Source of the DNA: Hyphomicrobiales bacterium
GTDB taxonomy: Bacteria; Pseudomonadota; Alphaproteobacteria; Rhizobiales; Rhizobiaceae
DNA: 64,000 nt
Reading direction: 5' to 3'
Assembly (NCBI GenBank): GCA_900468625.1
Contig: UBUL01000024.1
Span: 124,001 to 188,000 of the forward strand
Every line of letters starts with the position of its first letter. Within the stretch, counting starts at the first letter, position 1. Below the pieces are notes generated by a model. The model made no database searches. It saw only the letters and a program-made list of their open reading frames with translations, and was not told the origin of the DNA. Position numbers and translations under genes: made by a program. Below, one piece after another: positions 52,597 to 60,476 of this stretch.

Positions 52597-53511
52597 TTAA
52601 GCCGTTGGGAACGAGCCCCAGATGCCGCGCGGATCCTTGTAGCCGAAGCTGTAGCGCTCGTAGCCCTTGACGAGCAGGTTATCGGTGGTGAAATCGACCT
52701 GCATGTCCGTTTCAAAGGCAATGCGCTCCAGATAGAGCAGACCTTCGATGTTGGTGAGCAGGAACCACGCGAAATTGCTGGTCAAGAATTCCGAAACGAC
52801 ATAGCCATCAGCCAGACCGCCCGAAGTGGACAGGATGGCGTTGACATCGTTGTCGGCAGTACCGGGGCGCAGTTCCGTCTTGGTGAGGCGGATTGCGGTC
52901 GGTTCAAGCGCATTCGGAACCACGAGCTTGCGGGCGCGGGCGAAGACCTTCAGACCTGCGTTATCAACGAAGGTAACCGGAATGGTCGTCATCGCGTTGA
53001 GAAGCGATGCTTCGTTGAGATCGACCTGAACGGCCGGCGTGTTGGCAAACGTGGTGCCATCGATGGGATGAGCCGTAGAGCAAAGCGCTACGCCGTCTCC
53101 GCCGATTGCCGGATTGTAGACATTGGCCGTGTTAAGGACGTTCCAGGCGTAGATTTCCTTGGTCTGGGCAAAGGACTGCACCAAGCCGAGGTTCGACGGA
53201 TTGAACTGGGCCTTGTAGAGGTTGTCGTCGATGGCCTTACGCGTGATCGCATAACCAAGACCAATTTCATTGTGTTCTTGGTTGTAGATGAAGCGCTCAC
53301 CAGACTGATTGTCAAAGGCAGTCTGACCGCCTTCGGTCTTGAGCTTGGCGAGGCCCAGATAACGCATGGACGCGGTGCGTTCCAGCGCCATGTTGGACTT
53401 GCCCTTGGAGAACACGTTCGGCCAACGTGCGGGGATCTGATCGTACTTTCCTTCGACGCCACGGAGGCCAGGAAGCAGAAGATCGCGAATTTGTGCGAGA
53501 TTGACAGCCAT
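52597..53511 (-). CDS. Major capsid protein
   Basis: The 304-residue protein has the look of an HK97-fold coat protein with an N-terminal helix (MAVNLAQIRDLLLPGLRGVE), an elongated middle (RFIYNQEHNEIGLGYAITRK) and a C-terminus with VKGYERYSFGYKDPRGIWG. It lies after the scaffold and before decoration genes, the standard place. The middle resembles Mu gpT-like head subunits. Length is typical for T=7 heads. Confidence 0.88.
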   Translation of the reverse strand: MAVNLAQIRDLLLPGLRGVEGKYDQIPARWPNVFSKGKSNMALERTASMRYLGLAKLKTEGGQTAFDNQSGERFIYNQEHNEIGLGYAITRKAIDDNLYKAQFNPSNLGLVQSFAQTKEIYAWNVLNTANVYNPAIGGDGVALCSTAHPIDGTTFANTPAVQVDLNEASLLNAMTTIPVTFVDNAGLKVFARARKLVVPNALEPTAIRLTKTELRPGTADNDVNAILSTSGGLADGYVVSEFLTSNFAWFLLTNIEGLLYLERIAFETDMQVDFTTDNLLVKGYERYSFGYKDPRGIWGSFPTA

Positions 53512-53524
53512 GTCCTAACCTCCC

Positions 53525-54121
53525 TTACACGATGCCGGTCAGCGACTTGGTGTCGACGTTGTTGAACGCGACGACGATCCAGTTGCCGTTGGAAGACGAG
53601 TCCGTGCCAGGACCGCCGGGAGGATTGGTGATGAGGCCGACAATGCGGAACGGCAGCGTAGCCGTTGTCGCAATGGTTGCCTGGTTCGCGTATGCGCCGG
53701 AAACGCCAGTGATTGCGTTGCCTGTGCCGATGGCGAAGTTGATGTTCGCACCCACATCAGTCTGTGCGACCGGAGTGCCGGCGTTACCAGACTGAACCTG
53801 GAACTGAGCATTCGGATCGTTGATAATGTAGGCTTCTGGAACCGAGTTCGCGGCAGCTGCGCCAGATCCTGGCCAGAAGGGCGACCAAACGGTACGCCCG
53901 AGAGCTGCCGATAGATATTTGCAGCCGACGAAAATACCGGCAATCTGGGTTGTGCCAGCAACGGATTGGGCGACAGTGCCATCCGACTGCGTGGTCACGG
54001 GGTCGCCTGCATAAATCGCAGAAGCAGTCAGCGCGATCGTACGAGGAACTTGTTCGTACGTCGGAGCGGAGCCGGTGCCACGATACTGGGCAAACCCGAA
54101 AGGTGCAAAGGTGTTAGCCAT
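53525..54121 (-). CDS. Head decoration/capsid-accessory protein candidate
   Basis: The 198-residue product starts MANTFAPFGFAQYRGTGSAP after GGAG and is beta-rich with aromatic residues (YEQVPRTIALTASAIYAGDP). It is encoded between the scaffold-side 165-residue gene and the major capsid gene. Such proteins are often decoration or minor capsid proteins. The start at 54121 was preferred to one four codons upstream. Confidence 0.75.
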   Translation of the reverse strand: MANTFAPFGFAQYRGTGSAPTYEQVPRTIALTASAIYAGDPVTTQSDGTVAQSVAGTTQIAGIFVGCKYLSAALGRTVWSPFWPGSGAAAANSVPEAYIINDPNAQFQVQSGNAGTPVAQTDVGANINFAIGTGNAITGVSGAYANQATIATTATLPFRIVGLITNPPGGPGTDSSSNGNWIVVAFNNVDTKSLTGIV

Positions 54122-54218
54122 TGCGATCTCCATTCAGGGGAAAAGAGCATCGTCACCGGCCCGGTGATTCATCTCAGGTGATGCCGCAGCGGCCCGCTTT
54201 GGCAATTGATGGAAGCGA

Positions 54219-54716
54219 TTAGCCGTCGATTGGCATCGCTTCGTAGGAAGTCTGTATCTTGGGAGCCTGGCGCTGATGGTGGCCGTCTGGCGTCTCACCC
54301 ATCTGCATCTTCTTGGCTTCGATGGCTTCGCGAGCGGAGGCGCGGTCTTCTTCCTGCGCTTCCCGCGTCAATTCGATTGGACGCTCCATGAGCATCAGAC
54401 CATCACGGATGATTGGACCCTCGTATCCTTCGGCAACCATGTTTCGGTGCCTGGAAGCGGAAACCGGATCCCATCCCTGATCACGCAGCATGGCATTGTA
54501 GGAGGGGTTTTCCTTCCCGAACACAGAAACGGTTTTCCATTCGTAGCTCGTGCCCTCCGGAATATCCGACGCCTCGATATGGAATTGGTCGGCGACTTGG
54601 CCGCCCTTACGCTTACGGGTTTTCCCGCGGATGGAATCTGTGCGGATTTCAGAGCGCAGTTCTGCGCCTTCGCGGCGGGGGCGACCCGGGCCGCGGCGTT
54701 CGTTTTCGATTTCCAT
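54219..54716 (-). CDS. Phage head-region protein with basic N-terminus
   Basis: The 165-residue product has a strongly basic start (ENERRGPGRPRREGAELRSE, an AT-hook-like GPGRPRR) and an acidic, helical remainder (TREAQEEDRASAREAIEAKK). It starts after GAGGATTCTTTC. It sits between the scaffold and decoration genes. It may bind DNA; no family was recognised. Confidence 0.7.
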   Translation of the reverse strand: MEIENERRGPGRPRREGAELRSEIRTDSIRGKTRKRKGGQVADQFHIEASDIPEGTSYEWKTVSVFGKENPSYNAMLRDQGWDPVSASRHRNMVAEGYEGPIIRDGLMLMERPIELTREAQEEDRASAREAIEAKKMQMGETPDGHHQRQAPKIQTSYEAMPIDG

Positions 54717-54726
54717 GAAAGAATCC

Positions 54727-55629
54727 TCAATGGGTTGTGAGTTTGCCTTCGCGCTGAAGAGCAATCTTGTTCTTCGCGTATTCAGCGTCAGTCATCCCGC
54801 ACGCCGCAGCGAATTCACGCTCGGCAGCAGTGAGGCGAACAGTATTCTGTGAGGTACGCGGGGCTTCTGCTGATCCGCCACGGCTCACAGGAGCTGCGGG
54901 AGCGGCTGGCGTGCGTTGGGGCTGCTCGGATGCTGGCTGATGACCATCATCGGAACGCAGCCCGATTTCTCGCTCAATAGCTTCGAAATAAGCTGGTGTA
55001 TCGACCTGGATATTTCTTTTCATCGCACGATGATGTGCAGCGATCACAAAGCTGCGGTCTGCATCATTGAGAAACAGATCTGCATGGGCACGAACCCAAT
55101 TTGCAGAGGTGGCGCTCATGCCTTGCGTATACTGGTCGATCGGGTCAGGGCGCCGTTCAGCTTGGGTCTTGGCGTCTTCTGCCCGACGCTCAAGAGCTGC
55201 CTTGCCTTCCTTGATGCGCTGAGCACGCACAGCGATATCGGAAAGCTTCGCCTGTGCCTCGGCAGCGGCCTCGTAGTCGCCGGACTCCATTGCCAGTTTG
55301 TATTCGGCCTTGGCGTCTGCACGTTCGTGCTCGGCATTGGCAATGGCGTTGTCGATCGCCATCATCTCCGCAGAGACTACAGCAGATCGATTGGCGCTAT
55401 TTTCTCGCTCGACGCGGGCAAGTTCGTCGGCGCGCTGCTGCGCAAGGCGCTCTGCTTCTTCAGCCTTCTTCTGAGCGGCTTCGAACTGAGCTTTCCAGTC
55501 TTCAGCTCCTTCACCACTTTTGGGCGCCGGCTGCTCAAGCGTGATTTCGGCTGTACCGCCGCTATTACCAGCCGGAGCATCATCAATGGTGATTTCCAGC
55601 TCGTCCTTGTTTTCGTCGTCAACGGACAT
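54727..55629 (-). CDS. Scaffolding protein
   Basis: The 300-residue acidic protein is almost wholly helical: an acidic start (SVDDENKDELEITIDDAPAG), a long charged coiled-coil (AAQKKAEEAERLAQQRADEL to AERRPDPIDQYTQ), then a C-terminal part with TPAAPAAPVSRGG. This is the usual composition of phage head scaffolds. It lies between portal-side genes and the capsid gene. No protease domain is visible. Confidence 0.82.
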   Translation of the reverse strand: MSVDDENKDELEITIDDAPAGNSGGTAEITLEQPAPKSGEGAEDWKAQFEAAQKKAEEAERLAQQRADELARVERENSANRSAVVSAEMMAIDNAIANAEHERADAKAEYKLAMESGDYEAAAEAQAKLSDIAVRAQRIKEGKAALERRAEDAKTQAERRPDPIDQYTQGMSATSANWVRAHADLFLNDADRSFVIAAHHRAMKRNIQVDTPAYFEAIEREIGLRSDDGHQPASEQPQRTPAAPAAPVSRGGSAEAPRTSQNTVRLTAAEREFAAACGMTDAEYAKNKIALQREGKLTTH

Positions 55630-55639
55630 GGGAATTTCC

Positions 55640-56023
55640 TCAGTAGATGACGGCCGGATCGGTGACGCGGCCCTTGATGTGGATATCTTCGATCAGGCGG
55701 CAGTGAGTGCCATTGATATCGATCGAGAAACCGTCAGAGACGCGGTAGATCACCCAATCGCCTTCGTTGACGTTCTGGTCGTGGAAATCGGTGCTGCCTT
55801 CGCTGACAAAAGCCATAGGGCCTTTTTTGAGGACTAGGCCGACCTTGCCCTGCCATTTGTCCTCATCAACGGTTTTTTCCGTGAGGATAATGCCGCCGGC
55901 TGTTTTTTCAGGGCGCATCCAGATCCCAACGAGGATCTGATTGTGCATCACTTCGACCTGAGACAGGTCACCGATGGACGCATGAATTTCTTCCGCAGTC
56001 GCCTGCGGTTTGTTCTTCGACAT
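55640..56023 (-). CDS. Phage GroES-like co-chaperonin
   Basis: The 127-residue product shows a GroES-type beta barrel: VMHNQILVGIWMRPEKTAGG IILTEK, with the mobile-loop-like GIILTEKTVDEDKWQGKVGL, then KGPMAFVSEG and NEGDWVIYRVSDGFSIDING. The start follows AGGAGAACCC. Phages such as T4 encode GroES substitutes for capsid folding, and this gene sits beside the scaffold gene. It could help the host GroEL fold the capsid protein; that is inferred. Confidence 0.82.
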   Translation of the reverse strand: MSKNKPQATAEEIHASIGDLSQVEVMHNQILVGIWMRPEKTAGGIILTEKTVDEDKWQGKVGLVLKKGPMAFVSEGSTDFHDQNVNEGDWVIYRVSDGFSIDINGTHCRLIEDIHIKGRVTDPAVIY

Positions 56024-56036
56024 GGGTTCTCCTGGG

Positions 56037-56246
56037 TTAAGAGCGCTGATCGCCCATCTCACGAACGATTTCCGTGAGAACGTCTAGCGCGGTTTGAAAG
56101 CCGTTGATTTGGCCGGCCCGGTAGCGATAATCGGCGTAGTCATCAGCCAAGCCTTTGACTAAAGCCTCCGATCTGCTCTCGATAAGGTCACCGATCTGCT
56201 GGCGAGCCTTGTTAAGCAATTGAACGTCAAGATGCGTGGCGGTCAT
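56037..56246 (-). CDS. Small helical phage protein
   Basis: The 69-residue product (MTATHLDVQLLNKARQQIGD to TEIVREMGDQRS) is amphipathic helical. The start at 56246 follows AGGAAGACTATCC and overlaps the upstream stop by ATGA. It lies between the GroES-like gene and the 110-residue gene in the head module. No family was recognised. Confidence 0.72.
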   Translation of the reverse strand: MTATHLDVQLLNKARQQIGDLIESRSEALVKGLADDYADYRYRAGQINGFQTALDVLTEIVREMGDQRS

Positions 56247-56575
56247 GGATAGTCTTCCTGACGCGCCCTTTCGATTAAAAACAACTTGTTTCGAAGGAGA
56301 TAGCCTTCCAGCGCCCAAATCTTATTTCGGGCATTCTCGCGAGCGATCTTACGGCCTATCTCATGATTGAAGTTCTCAGGCGATGCGGAGGCACTCTCTC
56401 CCGTCACGATATAGCCGTTGCGCAGCGTAAGCGCGCATATGGTCAACGTCGTGTTGGGGAAAACGTGATACTGCTCGGAAACAATCGTCTCATCAATCAG
56501 GGTAGGCGTGAGACGGGGGGAATTGAGACCTTTGGCCTGAATTTCAACTTCAATCTGGGCTTCATCCTTGGACAT
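56243..56575 (-). CDS. Phage protein of unknown function
   Basis: The 110-residue product (MSKDEAQIEVEIQAKGLNSP to FLIERARQEDYP) is acidic at the start and mixed alpha/beta, with YHVFPNTTLTICALTLRNGY in the middle and FNHEIGRKIARENARNKIWA near the C-terminus. This last segment is reminiscent of the phage Gp49-like family (PF13876). It ends in an ATGA overlap with the next gene. Confidence 0.7.
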   Translation of the reverse strand: MSKDEAQIEVEIQAKGLNSPRLTPTLIDETIVSEQYHVFPNTTLTICALTLRNGYIVTGESASASPENFNHEIGRKIARENARNKIWALEGYLLRNKLFLIERARQEDYP

Positions 56576-56579
56576 CAAC

Positions 56580-56714
56580 CTACCCTTTTAACCTAAAGTA
56601 CTCGCTTGTCTGCTTACGCCGCCCTTCATGTCCACATGCGGCAACGGCGCCGCTCTTCGCGGACGAGCAAAACCTTGTTCCAGCCGCGAGCGGTGCCGGT
56701 TTGAAAAGCCGCAT
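56580..56714 (-). CDS. Possible 44-residue phage ORF
   Basis: A short open frame starts MRLFKPAPLAAGTRFCSSAK and fills the gap between the Lys/Gly-rich gene and the 110-residue gene. A second frame of the same DNA ends in HVDMKGGVSRQASTLG, which also looks phage-like, so the correct frame is uncertain. Reported because the gap is otherwise empty. Confidence 0.3.
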   Translation of the reverse strand: MRLFKPAPLAAGTRFCSSAKSGAVAACGHEGRRKQTSEYFRLKG

Positions 56715-56721
56715 GTCTCGT

Positions 56722-57273
56722 TCAGCGCTTGGCGTTAGCGCCGTATTCCTTCACCTTTTCGAGACGACCCTCTCCACTACCAGCTCCAGCCGTCATCTTG
56801 GGAACTCGACCGCCATCCTTACGCATCGGCATGCCGGGGCTCGGAGGCATTGGAGTGCCTGGACCAGCTTGAGCGGGAATCGGCGGAGGAACCGGAGGGC
56901 CACCAGCCGGCGGCATCATTGGAGCGCCCTGCCCCTTCGGAGAAGCCACGATGACATTGACCGTGGTCTGTGCGCCCTTCTTCTTCGGCTTGCCCACATT
57001 GCCGCCATTGGCGAACTTGCCGCGATCTTCACCCTTGGGGGCGCGATCCATGCGGGGCTTTGCCTTTTTCCCCTCGACCTTGCCACCATCGACACGACCG
57101 CCGCGCTTGTAGCCCTTGGCATATTCTCCGGATGCTTCGCCCTGCGTACCATCCTTGGCCGGAAGAACGTGACCCACGCCTTCATCCGTACTGAGATCAG
57201 CTGTGGTGATCTTCATGGAGCGCATCTTTTCGGCGCGGGATTGATCCGCCTCACGGCGCATTGAATGAGCCAT
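56722..57273 (-). CDS. Lys/Gly/Pro-rich phage protein with GGRV motifs
   Basis: The 183-residue product starts MAHSMRREADQSRAEKMRSM, then has basic GG motifs (GYKRGGRVDGGKVEGKKAKP, GKFANGGNVGKPKKKG), a Pro-rich linker and a C-terminal RKDGGRVPKMTAGAGSGEGR. The last segment and the GKVEGKK block closely match the small 51839 protein. It may be a virion DNA-binding protein. It lies directly after the portal gene. Confidence 0.75.
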   Translation of the reverse strand: MAHSMRREADQSRAEKMRSMKITTADLSTDEGVGHVLPAKDGTQGEASGEYAKGYKRGGRVDGGKVEGKKAKPRMDRAPKGEDRGKFANGGNVGKPKKKGAQTTVNVIVASPKGQGAPMMPPAGGPPVPPPIPAQAGPGTPMPPSPGMPMRKDGGRVPKMTAGAGSGEGRLEKVKEYGANAKR

Positions 57274-57290
57274 AATGCTCTCCTTTAGGG

Positions 57291-59546
57291 TTACTGGGGA
57301 CCGAGAACGCCCATGGAACGAGATGCGTCCTGCACTTCGTTCAGAGCGCTTTCGTGCTTGGCTAGATCGCCGAGGAAGTTCAGACCCGCGATGCGTTGCT
57401 TTGCCTGCAGCTCTGCGGCGGTTCCTGCGGCCTGCGTTTCAGCCAATTGCTGCTTGGCCTGAATTTCAGCATGATCCTTCGCGGCATCCTGATTGGCTAT
57501 CTTGTTCTTGAGCGCCAGCTCTTGAGCCTTGGCTGCGGACTTATCTTGCAGATCTTGCTGCTTGAGCTTCAATTCCGCCATCTTCGCCATGGCCTCAGGA
57601 GGAAGCTGAGGAGGCGCAGGAGGAGCAAAGAGAACGTCCGCGTCATCTACGCCCATCATCGTCAGAACGCGCTCTACGACAGCCTGAGAACTCAGCATGC
57701 CGGGATATGCCTTATCGACCTGTACAAGACCCTGCGCCTTCATCAGGCGGTGCATATGCGTCGGCGTGTTCGGATCAGCTACCGGAACGATCGATGCATC
57801 CTCAAGGGCCGCAACGAACATATTGGCATCCCAATCCAGCTTGCCCTTTACAGAGCGAATGAAGGATTCGGGATTTTCACGAAAGCAATCTTTGAGGAGC
57901 TGAAATTCCTCAGCCTGTGCGGCATGGAGGCGCTTATGGACTGCGCCCTCAATCTTGGTTGCCTGCTCCAGCAATGCAAGCGTAGTGCCAACAGGAGCGT
58001 CTTGCTTGCCCTCACCAATGCCGATTTCAGCGGTGCCACCGACACGCTGACCAGTTTCCGAGATATTCTGCACGAACTGCGCGAATGCCGGCCCAATGTC
58101 CTTATAGGGCAGCGGCATAATCGCCTGTCGGATATCGTTAATGCCATTTAGATCGATGGGAACGCCTCCACCGGGAGGAACGCGCATTTCGTTGCTGTTC
58201 TGCCTTCCTGCAAGCTTCGCATAGAGAAAGCCAGGGAAGTTGGCGAACATGCCAGCGTCCAGCAACTCGCGCCACGCAGCCGTCAAGGCGTTCGTCGTGT
58301 TGCCAAGGATATGGACAAGGCCGATGTCATAAAAGCCAAGGCCGGGGACGTACGAGTATTTGACGAAGCAGATCTTCGCCAGCTTGTTCTCGTCATCCTC
58401 ACGCCAGTTCCGGCGCACTTCCAGAACGCGCCGGCTGTCCTTGTCCATGACAACGCGATACGGAAGCGCAAGACCGGTCGGACCTTTCGAGTCCTTATCC
58501 TCAAAGCCACGGATATTCAGCTCGCAATAGCATTCGTAGATCGTGTGATCCCGATCATACTCCTGCATGGCGATCTGCGGATCAATGCCTTGGGTATTGG
58601 CGATTTCCTGATCAACCGCATTCAGCATTGAGGGGTTGGCAACACCAAGGCTGATATTCCGATAGGCGCCAGCCAACTGCATCCGACGAAGCGTAGACGG
58701 CTTCATCATGATTTGATGGGTGACGCGGCGACTGTTCCGAAGATCGGTAGCGGCGTCCGAGACAATCAGATCTTTCGCATCCACCGACTCCGAAACCGGG
58801 CGCTGGCGGATTGGGCAGTTGTAGACCTTCTTAAAGCCGCAACCACCGAAGCCAACATAGAAGAGCAGCCTGTCAGTGTCAGGATAATATTCCGTCGCCG
58901 TCGTGGTCAGGTAATAGTTCAAGTCACCTTCAAGAGACTCGGCCAAGTTATCATTGATGCCGTTTTCCTTGATCTTGTCCTCAACCTTGATCGGTCCAGA
59001 GGCGGGAAGCAATTCGCCACGGGCATTCGCCTGAAACCGGAGAACCGCTTCAAGCAATAGCGGATGGCGAACCGTGGACATGCCTTCAAGCGCCACGGAC
59101 GAATCCAGGCCGCTCTTAGGATTTTCCATCTTGAGCCCGAGCAGACGAATGCCTTCAGCTCTGGTTTCCAGCCAATCGGTGCGGGACTGATCGTCTTGCT
59201 GGATACCAAGAAGCAATTCTTCCGCTATGCGAGAGAGTTCGCTGTCATCGATATATTCGGCAAGATTGGCACCGTGGTCTTTCGCTCCGGCTGCCTTGTT
59301 CTCATCCATAGGCGGCTCAAAGTCCACCACCACGCCGCCGTCATCCGTTGCGATGATTGCAGCGCCTGTTTCAGGGTCAATGGAAACGCCGTCTACAGGA
59401 CCGTCAGCAGCGATATCGACATCAACGCCGTCAAGGATCGATGGCTCTTCCTGCGGTGCCTCACGGAGCGCAGAAGGCGCAAGTAGGCCCATCGGGAGAG
59501 CGACTGCCGGCGCTTCATCCCGAGGCGTGCGTGGTCTACGTGCCAT
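57291..59546 (-). CDS. Portal protein
   Basis: The 751-residue protein lies directly after the terminase region. The N-terminal 90 residues are acidic; the core has LLEAVLRFQANARGELLPAS, FYVGFGGCGFKKVYNCPIRQ and RRVTHQIMMKPSTLRRM, as in large podovirus portals. The C-terminal 100 residues are a long Gln/Ala/Lys coiled coil (LKLKQQDLQDKSAAKAQELA), the barrel. It would form the DNA-entry ring. Confidence 0.85.
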   Translation of the reverse strand: MARRPRTPRDEAPAVALPMGLLAPSALREAPQEEPSILDGVDVDIAADGPVDGVSIDPETGAAIIATDDGGVVVDFEPPMDENKAAGAKDHGANLAEYIDDSELSRIAEELLLGIQQDDQSRTDWLETRAEGIRLLGLKMENPKSGLDSSVALEGMSTVRHPLLLEAVLRFQANARGELLPASGPIKVEDKIKENGINDNLAESLEGDLNYYLTTTATEYYPDTDRLLFYVGFGGCGFKKVYNCPIRQRPVSESVDAKDLIVSDAATDLRNSRRVTHQIMMKPSTLRRMQLAGAYRNISLGVANPSMLNAVDQEIANTQGIDPQIAMQEYDRDHTIYECYCELNIRGFEDKDSKGPTGLALPYRVVMDKDSRRVLEVRRNWREDDENKLAKICFVKYSYVPGLGFYDIGLVHILGNTTNALTAAWRELLDAGMFANFPGFLYAKLAGRQNSNEMRVPPGGGVPIDLNGINDIRQAIMPLPYKDIGPAFAQFVQNISETGQRVGGTAEIGIGEGKQDAPVGTTLALLEQATKIEGAVHKRLHAAQAEEFQLLKDCFRENPESFIRSVKGKLDWDANMFVAALEDASIVPVADPNTPTHMHRLMKAQGLVQVDKAYPGMLSSQAVVERVLTMMGVDDADVLFAPPAPPQLPPEAMAKMAELKLKQQDLQDKSAAKAQELALKNKIANQDAAKDHAEIQAKQQLAETQAAGTAAELQAKQRIAGLNFLGDLAKHESALNEVQDASRSMGVLGPQ

Positions 59547-59549
59547 TGA

Positions 59550-59690
59550 TTACCTGTGTCGTTCCGAAACAAGAGCGCGAACCGCATCCTCAGTAGGACC
59601 GGTGGCGATACACTGAAATCCGATGAATGCGCCCCACTTGCCAGGCTCTATCTCGCGATAGGTGAAGCGGCGGACGAAGGGGACAAGCAT
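59550..59690 (-). CDS. 46-residue phage protein
   Basis: The product runs MLVPFVRRFTYREIEPGKWG and then AFIGFQCIATGPTEDAVRAL to VSERHR. Its ATG directly follows the stop of the upstream gene (TAA-ATG), and it ends 3 bases before the portal start. It is too short for family assignment, but composition and spacing support it. Confidence 0.65.
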   Translation of the reverse strand: MLVPFVRRFTYREIEPGKWGAFIGFQCIATGPTEDAVRALVSERHR

Positions 59691-59933
59691 TTACTTGCGC
59701 GCCGCACGAAGAGCTGCTGCAGCTATGTCTTTCGCAAACCACCAAAGCGGGGAAGCGTAAAGATGGGATGGATCTCTCAACAATTCAAAGTTTTGGCCGA
59801 GATACCCCACATAGTCAGGATCATATCCAAGGCATCGAACAATAGCCCGAGATGCTTTCTCTATTTCGTTTGCGTCCGGCTCCGCATCGATTTCTTCATG
59901 AGCGGCTTTGATGATGCTTTCGGAGATGGTCAT
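59691..59933 (-). CDS. Small phage protein upstream of the portal
   Basis: The 80-residue product starts MTISESIIKAAHEEIDAEPD after AAAGGAAAATACC and ends AAAALRAARK. It contains YDPDYVGYLGQNFELLRDPS. The same frame remains open to 60182 but those codons are Pro/Ser-rich and look non-coding. An alternative frame there carries a hydrophobic stretch (VAVTVLLSGAIVAEPI) without a normal start codon. The short start was chosen for its ribosome-binding site. Confidence 0.6.
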   Translation of the reverse strand: MTISESIIKAAHEEIDAEPDANEIEKASRAIVRCLGYDPDYVGYLGQNFELLRDPSHLYASPLWWFAKDIAAAALRAARK

Positions 59934-60272
59934 GGTATTTTCCTTTAGAGCCGGACGCTGTTGCCTTAGAACGTCCTTGGATCGCTCTTCCAACTCCATC
60001 CAGCTTGTTTGGGCGGTGATGCCATCAAAATCCTTGCCGAGTGTTTCTCGGACAGACCTAGCTCTCTCCTCACCTACGGGATGAAGGAGAAATTCGCTTG
60101 GCGATGGCGGAGGCAATGGGCTCGGCAACGATGGCACCGGATAGAAGAACGGTGACGGCAACCGAGATAAGAATTTAAACATCGTCACACCGAATAAAGA
60201 GGCCATTCATAGCGTTTCGCTGAGACAACGTGTATTGTCGTTCCCATCCAACGTTCTGAGGAAAATTTCGTC

Positions 60273-60476
60273 ATGAACCCCAGACTTGCCAGAATCGGCG
60301 CACTACAAGATCGAAATGATGTCGGCTCCAACGAGGAGTTCGTTGTTGGCGCTGAATACAAAGATGCAAACTGGCCTAACCGCATTTTCATCTTCACCGG
60401 GACAAGAACACAGCCCCATTGGGATTGCCATATTGTCAAGCCAGACGGCGAGCTTTATCACCCTACATCCAACTAA
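60273..60476 (+). CDS. 67-residue plus-strand phage gene beside the terminase
   Basis: The product starts MNPRLARIGALQDRNDVGSN after GAGG and ends DCHIVKPDGELYHPTSN. It lies on the strand opposite to the late operon, in a gap between terL and the gene at 59691, and its stop overlaps that of terL by 4 bases. It has a beta-rich look (KDANWPNRIFIFTGT). Possibly a moron. No family was recognised. Confidence 0.6.
   Translation: MNPRLARIGALQDRNDVGSNEEFVVGAEYKDANWPNRIFIFTGTRTQPHWDCHIVKPDGELYHPTSN

Noticed and set aside
59934-60182. In-frame N-terminal extension of the protein at 59691
   Set aside because: The extension is Pro/Ser-rich and looks like non-coding sequence, while AAAGGA lies before the internal ATG at 59933.
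60185-60439. Minus-strand frame opposite the 67-residue gene
   Set aside because: The plus-strand frame has GAGG before its ATG and better protein character; the minus frame is Ser-rich and lacks a site.
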